Source: Spirochaetaceae bacterium bin103
Lineage (GTDB): Bacteria > Spirochaetota > Spirochaetia > SZUA-6 > Bin103
Reading direction: 5' to 3'
Assembly (NCBI GenBank): GCA_002238925.1
Contig: MPNH01000014.1
Location: 20,743 to 84,742, forward strand
DNA: 64,000 nt
Each line of letters begins with the position of its first letter. Positions within the stretch are counted from its first letter, which is position 1. Below the pieces are notes generated by a model, which worked only from the letters and a program-made list of their open reading frames with translations, was not told where the DNA came from and did no database searches. The position numbers and the translations under genes were made by a program. Shown piece by piece: positions 33,353-43,500 of the stretch.

Positions 33353-34482
33353 AGGTCCACCCAGCGGCGCTCGTCGGCGGCCTGCAGCACGGCGTCGCAC
33401 ACCACCTGAGTGGCCTGTGCGTCGGCGAAGTCCGGGCACGTCTTGGTGCCGCTCGCCAGGCCGCCGAGAAAGTCGGCGAGCGCGTTGATGAAGGTGTGCT
33501 CGTAGCCGATCGAGCAGCCGGGCACCCACCAGTGTTCCATGTAGGGGTGGTCGGAGTCCCACACCTGGATGTTGCGCCAGCCGCGCAGGTGTCCTTCGTC
33601 GTCGTGTGTGAAGTAGCCGAGCTCATGCGCGTTCTCCAGGTTGAACGCGACCGATCCCTTTTCGCCGTTGATCTCGAAATAGTTCTCGTTCTTGCGCCCG
33701 CGCGCGTAGCGGGTCGACTCGAAGGTGGCCATGGCGCCGCCCGCGAACCGGGCCAGGAACGCGCAGGCGTCGTCGATCTCCACCGTCACGCGCTTGCCCG
33801 GGTCGTCCTGCAACTCGCGCTCCTTGATGAACGTCTCGGTGGTGGCGGCGACGCTGGCGATCGGGCCGATCATCCACATCGCCGTGTCGATGGAGTGCGC
33901 CAGCAGGTCGCCGGTGACGCCGCTGCCCGACACGCTCTTGTCGAGCCGCCACAGCGTGTTGCCGCCGAGCGGCACGTCGGCGCTGATGGTCCAGTCCTGC
34001 AGGTAGCGCGACCGGTAGTGAAACACGCGTCCGATGCGCCCCTCGTCCACGATCTGCTTGGCCAGAGCGATGGCCGGCACGCGCCGGTAGTTGAACCACA
34101 CCATGTTGGGCTTGCCGCTCGCCGCCACCGCGTCCACCAGCCGCTGCCCCTCCGCGGCATCCATCGCCAGCGGCTTCTCGCAGGCAATGATCTTGCCGGC
34201 GGCGGCGGCCGCGGAGGCAATTTCCAGGTGCATGTTGTTGGGGGCGCAGATGTCCACCACGTCGATGTCGGGGCGCTCCACCACCCGGCGCCAGTCGGTG
34301 TCGGTCTCCTGCCAGCCCCAGTTGGCGGCGAACGCGTCGAGCTGGTCCGCTTGCCGGGCGCTGGCCACCTTCATCACCGGCTGGTAGGCGAGGTCGAAGA
34401 AGTTGTTCACTTTGCGGTAGGCGTTGGAGTGGGCGCGGCCCATGAAGCCATACCCGATGATGGCGACGTTGAGCTGCTTCAT
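33349..34482 (-). CDS. Gfo/Idh/MocA family oxidoreductase
   Basis: NAD(P)-dependent sugar or inositol dehydrogenase-like protein of 377 residues. It has the Rossmann motif VAIIGYGFMGRAH (6-18), the signature CEKPLAMDAAEGQRLVDA with the catalytic Lys of EKP, and GDLLAHSIDTAMWMIGP with the catalytic His. The insert ETFIKERELQDDPGKRVTVEIDDA is typical of inosose-forming relatives. It lies 11 bp after the upstream isomerase and overlaps the downstream one. This trio (isomerase, dehydrogenase, isomerase) is a standard layout for breakdown of an inositol- or keto-sugar. Confidence 0.92.
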   Translation of the reverse strand: MKQLNVAIIGYGFMGRAHSNAYRKVNNFFDLAYQPVMKVASARQADQLDAFAANWGWQETDTDWRRVVERPDIDVVDICAPNNMHLEIASAAAAAGKIIACEKPLAMDAAEGQRLVDAVAASGKPNMVWFNYRRVPAIALAKQIVDEGRIGRVFHYRSRYLQDWTISADVPLGGNTLWRLDKSVSGSGVTGDLLAHSIDTAMWMIGPIASVAATTETFIKERELQDDPGKRVTVEIDDACAFLARFAGGAMATFESTRYARGRKNENYFEINGEKGSVAFNLENAHELGYFTHDDEGHLRGWRNIQVWDSDHPYMEHWWVPGCSIGYEHTFINALADFLGGLASGTKTCPDFADAQATQVVCDAVLQAADERRWVDL

Positions 34483-34493
34483 CGTGCGCCCGC

Positions 34494-35405
34494 TCACAGC
34501 GATCCCGCCAGGTTGTGCAGGTACGGCACCGCGGCGCGGGCGGCCGCCGGCCCCGCGGGGTTGAAACAGAAGTCCACGCACCACCACGACATGTCGGCGA
34601 GGCGCGGTTTCAGTGCCTCCAGGGTAGCCGGGAAATCCACGTACCCCTCGCCGAATGCGATGTGGGTGCTGGTGTCGTCGTCGTGCAGCTCGCCGTCCGA
34701 GTCGATCACGTGCAGGTGGCCCATGCGGTCGCGGATCAGGGCAGCGTACTCGGCGGTGCCGCCGGCCAGCTTTTCCGGTGCGCCGGTGTGCCGCGACGCC
34801 GCCACGGCGCCCATGTAGGCGTGGCTGGTGTCGAACAGCAACTTGAAGTGGGCGTGGTCCACCGCGTCGTGCAGACGTACCACCTCGCTCGGCTTGTTGA
34901 GCCAGAATCCGGGCTCGAACTCCCACATCATGGTCACGCCATGGTCGGCCGCCGCGCCGGCCGCCGCGCGCAGGCACCGTACGGCGTTGGCGAACCGTTT
35001 TTCGTACTCGCCCGGCTCCAGTTCGTCCGGCGGGCTGGCGGTATCGAATCGCAGCGCGCCGATGCCGGCGTTGGTGCAGAATTGCAGGTAGGGGCGCAGC
35101 GCGGCTATGAGCTGGTCGGGACTGGCGGTAGCCGGCGCGGCCGCCGCCATGTCGGGAAAGTGGCCGTTGACCGCGTAACCGGACACGCCGAGCCCCTTGT
35201 CGGCCAGGCGGGTCATCAGTTCCTGGCACTTGGCGCGGGTGTCGTACTGGTGCGGATGCGGGTGGGGTGCCTGGGCGTTGATTTCCACGCCGTCGTAGCC
35301 GTTGTCGGCGCTGAAGTCCACGAAGCGATCCCACGACCAGGGGCCCGATTCGAACGGGCCGAATGAGAAGGCCCAGCTCCCGAGGGAGATTTTCGGGGTT
35401 TTCAT
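34494..35405 (-). CDS. Sugar phosphate isomerase/epimerase (TIM barrel)
   Basis: TIM-barrel isomerase of 303 residues. It begins KISLGSWAFSFGPFESGPWSWDRFVDFSADNGYDGVEINA, with metal-ligand candidates in MMWEFEPGFW, LLFDTSHAYM and GHLHVIDSDGELH. The shape is typical of xylose-isomerase-like proteins in polyol or sugar catabolism. ATG 35405 opens the operon with the Gfo/Idh, second isomerase and SulP genes. It is divergent from the GNAT gene; the 125 bp between them has no strong promoter, though CACAAT lies six bases before the ATG. Distinct in sequence from the second isomerase. Confidence 0.88.
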   Translation of the reverse strand: MKTPKISLGSWAFSFGPFESGPWSWDRFVDFSADNGYDGVEINAQAPHPHPHQYDTRAKCQELMTRLADKGLGVSGYAVNGHFPDMAAAAPATASPDQLIAALRPYLQFCTNAGIGALRFDTASPPDELEPGEYEKRFANAVRCLRAAAGAAADHGVTMMWEFEPGFWLNKPSEVVRLHDAVDHAHFKLLFDTSHAYMGAVAASRHTGAPEKLAGGTAEYAALIRDRMGHLHVIDSDGELHDDDTSTHIAFGEGYVDFPATLEALKPRLADMSWWCVDFCFNPAGPAAARAAVPYLHNLAGSL

Positions 35406-35530
35406 GGGCTCGATTGTGCCTTGGGAGAGCCGTCCTCGGCAATGGCGGCGGTGGCCGTGAGGGGTGGCCGGCGCGGATTTCTCGGCCGGCGCATTGACAG
35501 CCGTGGGCGCTCCTGCCAACTTCCGGGCGG

Positions 35531-36761
35531 ATGGAACAGCAGGCGAAACAGTCCGAGCGCCTGGTAGAGGAGGCGTGGGACGGTGGGCTGCGCTACACCG
35601 AGGAACGGGTAGAGCCGCGGCGCAGTTTCCCGTCGCGGCGTTGCGCGCTGTGGGCGGACGATGCCGAGGAGCCGGTCAGTTCGCTGGCGCTGCTCGGCAT
35701 GGACGTGCGTTTCGGCGCGCTGGCGCTGCCGGTGGAGGGCTACGCCGTGGTCAGCACGCCTCCGGAGCACCGCCGCCGCGGATACATGGACCGCCTGATT
35801 CGCCGCTCGCTGCGCAGCGCCGCACGGCGGGCGAGCGCCGGCGCCCCCCCCGCGCGGATCCCTGGCCCGCGTGATTCCCCGCCCCGTCGGGAGCGCCGCG
35901 CGGGGGGTGCCCGCCCCCTGCCTGTACGGGATCGCGGATTTCTACCCGCGCTTCGGTTTTGTAACCTGCCAGCGGGATATCGAGTGGCGCGTATCCCTGT
36001 ACAACACGCGGCGGCTGCCGGTGGTGCCGGAGGGAGCCCTGCGCGCCGGCAGTCTGTCCGACCTGCCGGCGCTGCGGGCGTTGTTCAATTCCGTGCACGG
36101 TGCACGGCCGTGGTCGGTCGTGCGGGCGGACCACTGGGATCGCATCCCGCGCACGCGCGAATGGAACCCCGGCGTCGACATCGTGGTTGCCGGCAACGGC
36201 GATGGCCTGACCGGATACGCGTTGATCGAGGAGACGTTTCTCGGCTGGCGCCCCAAACACGTGCAGGTGCACGAAATCGTGGCGCGCGACCAGGCCACCG
36301 CCGGCATGCTGCTCGCCGGCGTGGCACGGCGCGCGCGCCGGCTCGACCACGAGCGCATCGTATTCCAGGAGCCGGGCGACTCGGCGGTCGCGCGCGCGGC
36401 GCGCGGCATCGGCTGCGAGGCCGTGCACCGCCACTACGCGGCGGCCGGCGGGATGGCGGCGCTGCTCGACCGGGGCCGGTTCCTCGACGCGTTCGAGCCC
36501 GAGTTGGCGCGCCGGGCGGCGGCGGCGCGCATCGCCACGGCGGCGCAAGTCCCCGCCCTTGCGGCGTTGCGCGGCGGCGCACTGCTGCCGGGCGGCGGCG
36601 ACCTCCTGCAGCTCGCGTTCGGATACGAGCGCTTCGACGACGTGCCGGAGGAACGGCGCGGGAACGATTCGGGGCTGTGGGACGTGGCGCAGGCGTGGTT
36701 CCCCGGCGGCGGCAGCCGCGTACTGGCGGAGCCGTTCGGTCACGCCCTCGATCAATACTGA
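35531..36761 (+). CDS. GNAT acetyltransferase (Eis-like), frameshifted (probable sequence error)
   Basis: The N-terminal frame (from ATG 35531) holds the acetyl-CoA loop region, VEGYAVVSTPPEHRRRGYMDRLIRRSL; the usual continuation (GVPAPCLYGIADFYPRFGFV) appears in another frame from about 35905. The remaining 270 residues fit a second GNAT-like and a sterol-carrier-like C-terminal domain seen in the Eis group. The break coincides with a C-run and a repeated segment in which one copy has G/C in place of A/T, like the glycosyltransferase break at 0.8 kb. I treat the gene as intact in life, about 410 residues. Acyl acceptor unknown. Confidence 0.72.
35816..35967. repeat. Imperfect tandem repeat, first copy G/C-degenerate (echo)
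   Basis: The two copies start agcgccgc at 35816 and at 35892 (offset 76 bp, drifting to 80). Near 35854 the first copy reads gcggatccctggcccgcg where the second, at 35934, reads gcggatttctacccgcg. Elsewhere too, T/A positions in the second are mostly C/G in the first. The offset breaks the GNAT frame. Confidence 0.6.
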
Positions 36762-36786
36762 TGCGCCGCCGGAAGTACGTAGAGCA

Positions 36787-37644
36787 ATGGCCGCGGGCTT
36801 GATCTGGGGGGTCGCGCTCGCCCTGGTGGTGGGCGTGATCATGGGGCTGGCCGGCGCCGGCGGATCGATCCTGACGGTACCGATCCTGGTCTACGTGGTG
36901 GGCGTCGACGCGGTCACCGCCACCGCCTACTCGCTGTTCGTGGTGGGGGTAACCAGCGTGGTGGGCGCGGCCAGCCACTGGCGGCGCGGGCAGGTGAACG
37001 TGCGCGCCGCGGTGGCGTTTTCGATCCCGTCGCTGGTGGTGGTGTTCTTCACCCGCAGCCTGCTGGTGCCGGCCATTCCGGCGCAGCTTGGCACCGTGGC
37101 CGGGGTGGCGGTCAGCAAGGATCTGTTCATCCTGGTGTTGTTCGCCGTGATAATGGCACTCGCCGCGCTGTCGATGATCGTCAAGCCGCGCTACCGGATC
37201 AGCCTGGCGGAAACACCGGCCGCGGAGGAGGATTCCGGCGCCGCGGCGCGCCAACCGGCCGCGCCGGTCAAGGTGAGCATCCCGCTGGCGGCGCTGGAAG
37301 GCACGGTGATCGGCGTGTTCACCGGCGTGGTGGGCGCCGGCGGCGGCTTCGCCATCGTACCGGCGCTGGTGGTGCTGTCCCGCCTGCCGATGCGGGTCGC
37401 GGTAGGCACCTCGCTGACCATCATCGCGGCCAAGTCGCTGGCCGGGTTCGTCGGCGACATCACGCTGCAGGGCGATTTCGACTGGGGCTTGCTGCTCGCC
37501 TTCACCGGCCTGGCGGTGGTGGGGATCCTGGCCGGCAGCCGGATCGGCCACCACGTGCCGGGTGCAAGGCTGCGCCCCGCGTTCGGCTGGTTCGTACTGG
37601 TGGCGGCGGCGGGAATCCTGGTGCGCGAACTGCTGCTCGGCTGA
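36787..37644 (+). CDS. TauE/SafE family membrane permease
   Basis: Membrane protein of 285 residues with about eight helices. It contains the two repeats of the family: [21 protein letters not shown] (N-terminal) and [22 protein letters not shown] (C-terminal), each followed by TSL-type motifs ([15 protein letters not shown]). Members export or import sulfite, sulfonates or related organosulfur anions. ATG 36787 is 25 bp after the GNAT stop, so it may be on the same transcript. It ends 10 bp from a convergent ABC ATPase gene. Given the sulfatases and SulP in this window, sulfur-anion traffic is a plausible but unproven role. Confidence 0.9.
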   Translation: MAAGLIWGVALALVVGVIMGLAGAGGSILTVPILVYVVGVDAVTATAYSLFVVGVTSVVGAASHWRRGQVNVRAAVAFSIPSLVVVFFTRSLLVPAIPAQLGTVAGVAVSKDLFILVLFAVIMALAALSMIVKPRYRISLAETPAAEEDSGAAARQPAAPVKVSIPLAALEGTVIGVFTGVVGAGGGFAIVPALVVLSRLPMRVAVGTSLTIIAAKSLAGFVGDITLQGDFDWGLLLAFTGLAVVGILAGSRIGHHVPGARLRPAFGWFVLVAAAGILVRELLLG

Positions 37645-37654
37645 CCGTTCCCGT

Positions 37655-38692
37655 TTACTGGACGCCCTTGAGGCTCAACTCCTTGGCGAAGTGGCACGCC
37701 GCGAAATGGCCCGGCTCCACCTCCTGCCACTCCGGCTCCACCGTCTTGCACTCGTCCTTGGCGTACACGCAACGCGGATGGAAGTAACAGCCTGACGGCG
37801 GATTCGCCGGGTTGGCCACCTCGCCGGGCAGGATGATCCGATCCATCTTGGTTTCCGGATCGGGCTGCGGCACCGCCGACAGCAGCGCCTCGGTGTACGG
37901 GTGCTTGGGACTGCTGAACAGCTCTTCAGTTTCCGCGAGCTCTACCATCTTGCCCACGTACATCACGCCCACCCGGTCGGAGATGTGCTCGATCACGCTC
38001 AGGTCGTGCGCAATGAACAGGTAGGTCAGGTTGAACTCCGCCTGCAGGTCCTGCAGCAGGTTGAGGATCTGCGCCTGAATCGACACGTCCAGCGCCGACA
38101 CCGCCTCGTCGCACACAATGAACTCCGGCCGCGGCGCCAGCGCCCGGGCAATGCCGATGCGCTGCCGCTGGCCGCCGGAAAAGGCGTGCGGGTAGCGCTT
38201 CAGGTGCTTTACCTCCAGGCCGACCACCCGCATCAGATCCTTGACCCGATCCTCCAGTTCCTGCCCTCTGGCGAGTTTGTTGGACACCAGCGGCTCGGCA
38301 ACGATGTCCAGCACCGTCATGCGCGGGTCGAGCGAGGAATAGGGATCCTGGAAGATCATCTGCATGTGGCGGCGAATGGCGCGCAGCCGCCTCTTGTCGA
38401 GCTGGGTGATGTCCAGGCTCTCGTCGTCGGCGCTGAACTGAAATTTGATGCTGCCGTCGGTGGGCTCGATGGCGCGCAGGATGCAGCGTCCCAGGGTGGT
38501 CTTGCCGCAACCCGACTCACCCACCAGGCCGAGCGTCTCGCCCTCGTTGATGTACAGGTTGATGCGGTCCACCGCCTTCACGTGGCCTGCCACGCGGCGC
38601 AGAAAGCCCTTCTCGATCGGGAAGTACTTGCGGAGTTGATCTACTTCCAGCAGCGTGCGCTTGCCGTTGCTTCCGTTACTTGCGTTGCTCAT
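37655..38692 (-). CDS. Peptide-type ABC transporter ATP-binding protein, OppF/DppF type
   Basis: Cytoplasmic ATPase of 345 residues. It has Walker [13 protein letters not shown]-loop [14 protein letters not shown], signature [15 protein letters not shown] and Walker [15 protein letters not shown], then the C-terminal oligopeptide domain with [11 protein letters not shown] (the Cys-rich segment of OppF-like subunits). The ATG overlaps the OppD-like stop by 4 nt. Together they energise a peptide-type importer, probably with the permeases at 25.4-27.6 kb and binding protein at 21 kb, as no other such subunits are in the window. Confidence 0.95.
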   Translation of the reverse strand: MSNASNGSNGKRTLLEVDQLRKYFPIEKGFLRRVAGHVKAVDRINLYINEGETLGLVGESGCGKTTLGRCILRAIEPTDGSIKFQFSADDESLDITQLDKRRLRAIRRHMQMIFQDPYSSLDPRMTVLDIVAEPLVSNKLARGQELEDRVKDLMRVVGLEVKHLKRYPHAFSGGQRQRIGIARALAPRPEFIVCDEAVSALDVSIQAQILNLLQDLQAEFNLTYLFIAHDLSVIEHISDRVGVMYVGKMVELAETEELFSSPKHPYTEALLSAVPQPDPETKMDRIILPGEVANPANPPSGCYFHPRCVYAKDECKTVEPEWQEVEPGHFAACHFAKELSLKGVQ

Positions 38693-39729
38693 GCTTTTGC
38701 TCCTGCCAATTCGGCTTCTGCGTCTGCTTCGATTTCCTCGCTGTGCAGATAACAGCGTACGCGGTGTGCCTCGTTGGCCTGTATCAACGCCGGGATGTCG
38801 GCGTTGCACTTGCCGTCCATCGCATCCGGGCAGCGGCTGAAGAAGCCGCATTCGCGTGGCGGATCGAGCGGAATGGGCACCGTTCCCTGGATCGCGTCGA
38901 GCCGCTTCTTCGCTTCCTTGCCCATGCGCGGAATCGACTTCAGCAACAGGCGGGTGTATGGATGCATCGGGTTGCGGAAGATCTCCCTGGTATCGGCGTG
39001 CTCGACCACCCGTCCCAGGTACATCACCGCCACCTCATCGGCAATCTCCGCAATCACACCCAAGTCGTGCGTAATGTAGAGGATCGCCATACCGAACTGC
39101 TCCTGGAGGTGCGCCATCAGGTCCAGGATCTGCGCCTGCACCGTCACGTCAAGGGCGGTGGTCGGCTCATCGGCGATCAGCAGCGACGGGTTGCAGGACA
39201 GCGCCATGGCGATCATGGCGCGTTGCCGCAAGCCGCCCGAAAGCTGGTGCGGGTACTCTTCGATGCGCTGGCTGGCGTTGCCGATGCCGACCCGGTCGAC
39301 CATGCTGATGGCCAACTCGCGGGCCTTGTTCTTGTCGTCGGTCTCGTGCAGCAGGATCGCTTCCTCGATCTGGTTGCCGATGGTGTGCACCGGCGACAGG
39401 CTGGTCATCGGCTCCTGGAAGATCATCGAGATCTCCTTGCCGCGGATCGAGCGCACCGACTGGCCGAACGGGTCGAGTTGGGTCAGGTCGACCGAATCGT
39501 GGCCCTCCCGGTTGAGGACGATCTCGCCCGACTTGATTTCGCCGGGCGGCGGCACGATGCGCAGGATCGACTGCGCCGTGACGCTCTTGCCGCAGCCACT
39601 CTCGCCAATGATGCCGAGCGTCTTCTTCGGCGCCACCGAGAAACTGACGCCGTCGACCGCCTTCAGCGTGCCCTCCTCCAGTTTGAAGTAGGTGCGAAGG
39701 TCCTTGACCTCGAGAACAGGCGTTTCCAC
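38689..39729 (-). CDS. Peptide-type ABC transporter ATP-binding protein, OppD/DppD type
   Basis: ATPase subunit of 346 residues with Walker [31 protein letters not shown], signature [15 protein letters not shown] and Walker [15 protein letters not shown]. The C-terminal oligopeptide-transport extension carries [18 protein letters not shown] 39729 is chosen because AAGGA lies seven bases upstream; an ATG at 39777 would add 16 unrelated residues. A strong promoter sits 85-110 bp upstream. Coupled to the OppF-type gene by ATGA. Confidence 0.95.
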   Translation of the reverse strand: METPVLEVKDLRTYFKLEEGTLKAVDGVSFSVAPKKTLGIIGESGCGKSVTAQSILRIVPPPGEIKSGEIVLNREGHDSVDLTQLDPFGQSVRSIRGKEISMIFQEPMTSLSPVHTIGNQIEEAILLHETDDKNKARELAISMVDRVGIGNASQRIEEYPHQLSGGLRQRAMIAMALSCNPSLLIADEPTTALDVTVQAQILDLMAHLQEQFGMAILYITHDLGVIAEIADEVAVMYLGRVVEHADTREIFRNPMHPYTRLLLKSIPRMGKEAKKRLDAIQGTVPIPLDPPRECGFFSRCPDAMDGKCNADIPALIQANEAHRVRCYLHSEEIEADAEAELAGAKA

Positions 39730-39813
39730 AACAGTATCCTTCTGTTCGATTTGCCCGTGCCACGCACGCGGGGGCAATGGAGCCCTCGCAGCATGGACCT
39801 AGCAAGCCAGCCA

Positions 39814-39841
39814 ATTTTATCCGGCCGCCGGCATAAGTCAA
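39814..39841 (-). promoter_or_regulatory. Sigma70-like promoter of the ABC ATPase pair
   Basis: On the minus strand TTGACT (39836-39841), a 16 bp spacer and TAAAAT (39814-39819) lie about 85 bp before GTG 39729. This is the most canonical promoter in the window; its A/T-rich context stands out. Confidence 0.65.
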
Positions 39842-39872
39842 CCACTGTTGCCGCTTAAATGAGGGCGCCCGT

Positions 39873-40592
39873 TCAGCCGCCTTGTTTGAGCAGTAGTTCG
39901 CCGGCCAGCGCGAGGGCGAAGCCCAGCACGGCGCCGAGCGGCGGCGCCCAGTGGCGCGCCAGGCGCGCTTGCGGGGCGATGTCCTGGAAGGTGAGGTACA
40001 GGATGCCGCCGGCGGCGAACAGCATAATGGCGCCGAGCGCGGCGTCGATGCCGGCCAGCCAGAACCAGCCGACGGCGCCGCACACCGGGCCGAGCAGCGC
40101 CAGCAACAGCATCCGGCGCACGGCGGCGCCGCGGCGGATGTGACCGGCCAGTTCGCGCCAGGCGTTGAAGCCCTCCGGCAGGTTCTGCAGGCCGATCAGC
40201 AGCGCCAGCAGCACCGCGCCGCCGGCGCCGGCTGCGAACATGCCGCCGAGCGCCAGCGACTCGGGCAGAAAGTCGGCCGCCATGGCAATGAACTGCGGTG
40301 CGGAGCGGTTGCGCTTCGCCTGCACCCAGTCGATCGCCATGAACGCCGCCCCGCCGGCCAGCAGCAGGCCGGTAGCCGCCACCGGATGCGGCAGCCGCGC
40401 TACCCCCTCCGGCACCAGCACCAGCGCGACGGCGCCCACCAGCACGCCGCCGCCGAAGGCAATCACGAAGTGGCGCAACTCTTCGTCCAGCCAGCGCGGC
40501 AGGATGCGCTGGATCTGGGCCAGACCTGCGCCGATCGGTATGCAGGCGCCGGCAATCGCCGTCCACAGCAGCAGTTCAGCCAGTCGACTCAT
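39873..40592 (-). CDS. ZIP family divalent metal transporter
   Basis: Membrane protein of 239 residues with eight predicted helices. The ZIP metal-site motifs appear as FLPESLALGG in helix IV (consensus HxxxE-type motif reduced to PES) and LQNLPEGFNAW in helix V (NxPEG). Related transporters move zinc, manganese or iron. Its start is 7 bp after the stop of the large Calx-beta lipoprotein gene, on the same strand, so they may be co-transcribed. The first conserved His of the classic HxxPEG-type motif is absent in helix IV, so metal preference is uncertain. Confidence 0.85.
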   Translation of the reverse strand: MSRLAELLLWTAIAGACIPIGAGLAQIQRILPRWLDEELRHFVIAFGGGVLVGAVALVLVPEGVARLPHPVAATGLLLAGGAAFMAIDWVQAKRNRSAPQFIAMAADFLPESLALGGMFAAGAGGAVLLALLIGLQNLPEGFNAWRELAGHIRRGAAVRRMLLLALLGPVCGAVGWFWLAGIDAALGAIMLFAAGGILYLTFQDIAPQARLARHWAPPLGAVLGFALALAGELLLKQGG

Positions 40593-40599
40593 GGCGCGT

Positions 40600-43500
40600 T
40601 CAAGGCAGGTTCAGCGGGATGGTGACGTCGCGCTCCGGCACCCGGTAGGCGCGGTAGGTCCACACCTCCTGGTCGCCCTCGGTCATGTTGACGTGCAGGT
40701 GGGCGGTGCCGGTGGCGGGGTCGACCTCGCTGATGGCAATCGCTTCCCTCGGGGTCACCGTTCCGCTGCGCGTGGTGCCCTTGGTGCCCCAGCTTATCAG
40801 CCAGTGCACGTCGCCGCCGAAATTGTCGAGTACCGACACCCCGCCCTCGAAGGGGAAGTACCCGTATCTCTCCGGCAGGCGGTATTGGCGCAGCAGCTTG
40901 GCGTACAGACCGGACGAAATGTCGTACTCCACGGCGCGTGAAAATGGCGGGCCGTCCTTGCGGTCGCCCACGCATTGCACCCCATTGTCGAACATCACCA
41001 CCGTGTCCGACGCAGTAAGAGTTGCCTGGTGCTGGCCGCAGAACTCCTCGGTCACCTCGTCTTCGTCGACCATCGCGAGGAACTGCGTGCCGGAGCCCGC
41101 CGCCGGTGCGGTGCCGCCGAGCTTCCACTCCACGGCGCCGGTCGACCCGTCAATGCGCACCACCGAGGAGCAGCCGCGGAAGGAGGCGACGTAGTCGCCG
41201 TCGGCGAGCAGTTGCAGTCCGTTGAGGTGGGCGTAGGTATCGGGGTACAGGCCGACCCGGCAGTCGTTGCCCACCCGCAGCACGTCCCGGTGGTCCCACG
41301 AGTTCCAGGTGAATCGTGATTCGCCTTCGCTGGTTCGGCGCTGGATGACCGAGTCGCGGGTGGTCTGGGTGTCCGATCCGCCGTAGGGGCTGAAATCCCG
41401 TCCGTCGGAGTCGGTGTAGTAGGACAGCAGCACGTAGTCGCCGTTCGCAGCGACGTGAAAGTCGTGGCCGTCGGTATGCGACAACGGGGCCACCGTCTGC
41501 ACGGTGGAGGTTACCTGGAAGCGCTCGCCGAGGAGGTCTATCTCCCAGTTGCCGAACGCCGAGTTGCTCAGGTCGTGCGCCGGCCGGCGGGAGACCGAGT
41601 AGGTGCCGTTGCCGTGCGCCTTGAAGTCCAGGGCCCAGAACTCGTCGTCGGCGCGGGCGGTGGTGAGTTGACGGTGGAATCGCGGCACGCCGTTGTTGTC
41701 GAGCACGGCCAGGAAGGTGGTGTTGGTCGAGTAGCCGCCATAGGTGGGCGCGACGAGCAGCAAGCCGGCCTTGACCTGATCGGTCTTTGCCAGAATCTCG
41801 ATGTCCGGGAAGGCGGCGGGCAGGCAGTGCACGACGTAGGTGGCGGTTGCGGCGCCGTCGCTGAGCTCGACCGCGACGTCGTGGTCCGCGTCCACCGTGA
41901 CTTCCGTTTCCAGGGTGCCTGCCGCCACCTCGTTGGCGTCCGTATCGGCGCGCAGCAGGGTCAGGCGGGCGTCGCTGTCCACCGCCCGCGCGGTGATGCT
42001 GAGGGTGGTGGAGTCGCCGCACGGCAGCGCGTAGTGCAGCACGGCGGCGTCGAACGCCGGGTACATGGTGCCGTCCCCGCCGGTGACCAGCAGGGAAGCC
42101 AGCTCGGGGGCCGCCGCGGCGACGGCGGCGGCCAGGCGCGCCGGGTCGGCGTCGTCGGAGATCGTGCCGGTGGCGGCGGCCACCGCCAGCGAAGCGCCGG
42201 CCGGGGCGCGCAGGGTGACCATGAAGGTCTCGGGCTGTTCACCGGCGGCGTCATCGATAACCGGCACGGCGATGCTGGCCGCCGTGTCGCCGGCGCGAAT
42301 CGTGAGCGTGCCGCTCGCCGCGGTGTAATCGCTTCCGGCGGCGGCGGTTCCGTCCGCGGTCTCGTAGTCGACGGTAACCGTGCGCCCGCTCGCCGGCGCA
42401 AGTACGACCGCGAACGTCATGGTGCCGTCGCCCGAGCCCTCGGTAAGGGCGCCGTCGGCGATGCTCAGGTCGGGTACCGGATCGTTGTCCTCTATGGTGC
42501 CCACCGCGCGGCCCCGTTTCGCGTGCACGGTGGCGTTGACCGCCGCCTGCAAGCTGACCGTGAACTGTTCGGTGTCCTGCTCGTCAAGCGCGTCGTCGGC
42601 AATCGGGACCACCGCCGTGGCCGCCGTGGCGCCGGCCGCGAAGGTCAGCGTGCCGCTCACGTGCGTGTAGTCGGAGCCGGTCGCGGCGGTCAGGTTGGCG
42701 GTCGCGAACCGCACCGTGACCGTGCGCCCGCTCGCCGGCTGCAGCCGCACCGGAAACCGCATGCTGCCGCCGCCGGCGCCTTCCGCCAATCGCGCGTCGC
42801 CGATGCTCACTAGCGGAGGCGCGTCATCATCCTCGATCAGGCCCGAGGTCGCCAGGCTCACGCCGCCGCCGGCGAGTGCCGCGTTGCTCGCGTTGCTCAG
42901 CGTCACCGTGAACGCTTCGGTGCCCTCGTCCAGGCTGTCGTCGTTCAGCGTTACCGTGATCGTCTGCGCCGCCGTCGACCGGGCCGGGAATCGCAGCGTC
43001 CCGCTCGCCGGGGTGTAGTCCGCGCCGCCGGTCGCCGTGCCGCCGTTCGAGCTGGTGGCGTAGTCCACGGTCACTGCCTGGTCGCTGCTCCGGCTCAGCG
43101 TCACCGCGAACATGATCCTCCGCGCCTCCTCCGACCCATACGCCGCCGCCGCCGCCAGGGTCGGAGTGTCATCCTCCACGATCGTTGCCGTGACGGTCGC
43201 GCGCGTCACCGCGTCGTAGCCGCCGCCGCTTGCCGCGTGGGTGAGTTCGACCGGGGCGTCGGCCAGCGCGTCGCCGTCCTGCGCCGCGGTCAGCGTCACC
43301 TGCCGGGGTTCGTCCCAGCGCGCGGGGGTGAACACCAGCCGCGCCGGCGTTACGGTCAGCTCCGCCGTTTCCGACGCCGCGGTCACCGTCACGGTCACGT
43401 CGCCGGTCGGCTGCGACCCGAGCGACACCGCGTAGCTGGCGCCGGTTCCTTCCGTGACATGCAGTTCCGGCGGCCGCACCGCCAGCGCCCTGGTGTCGTC

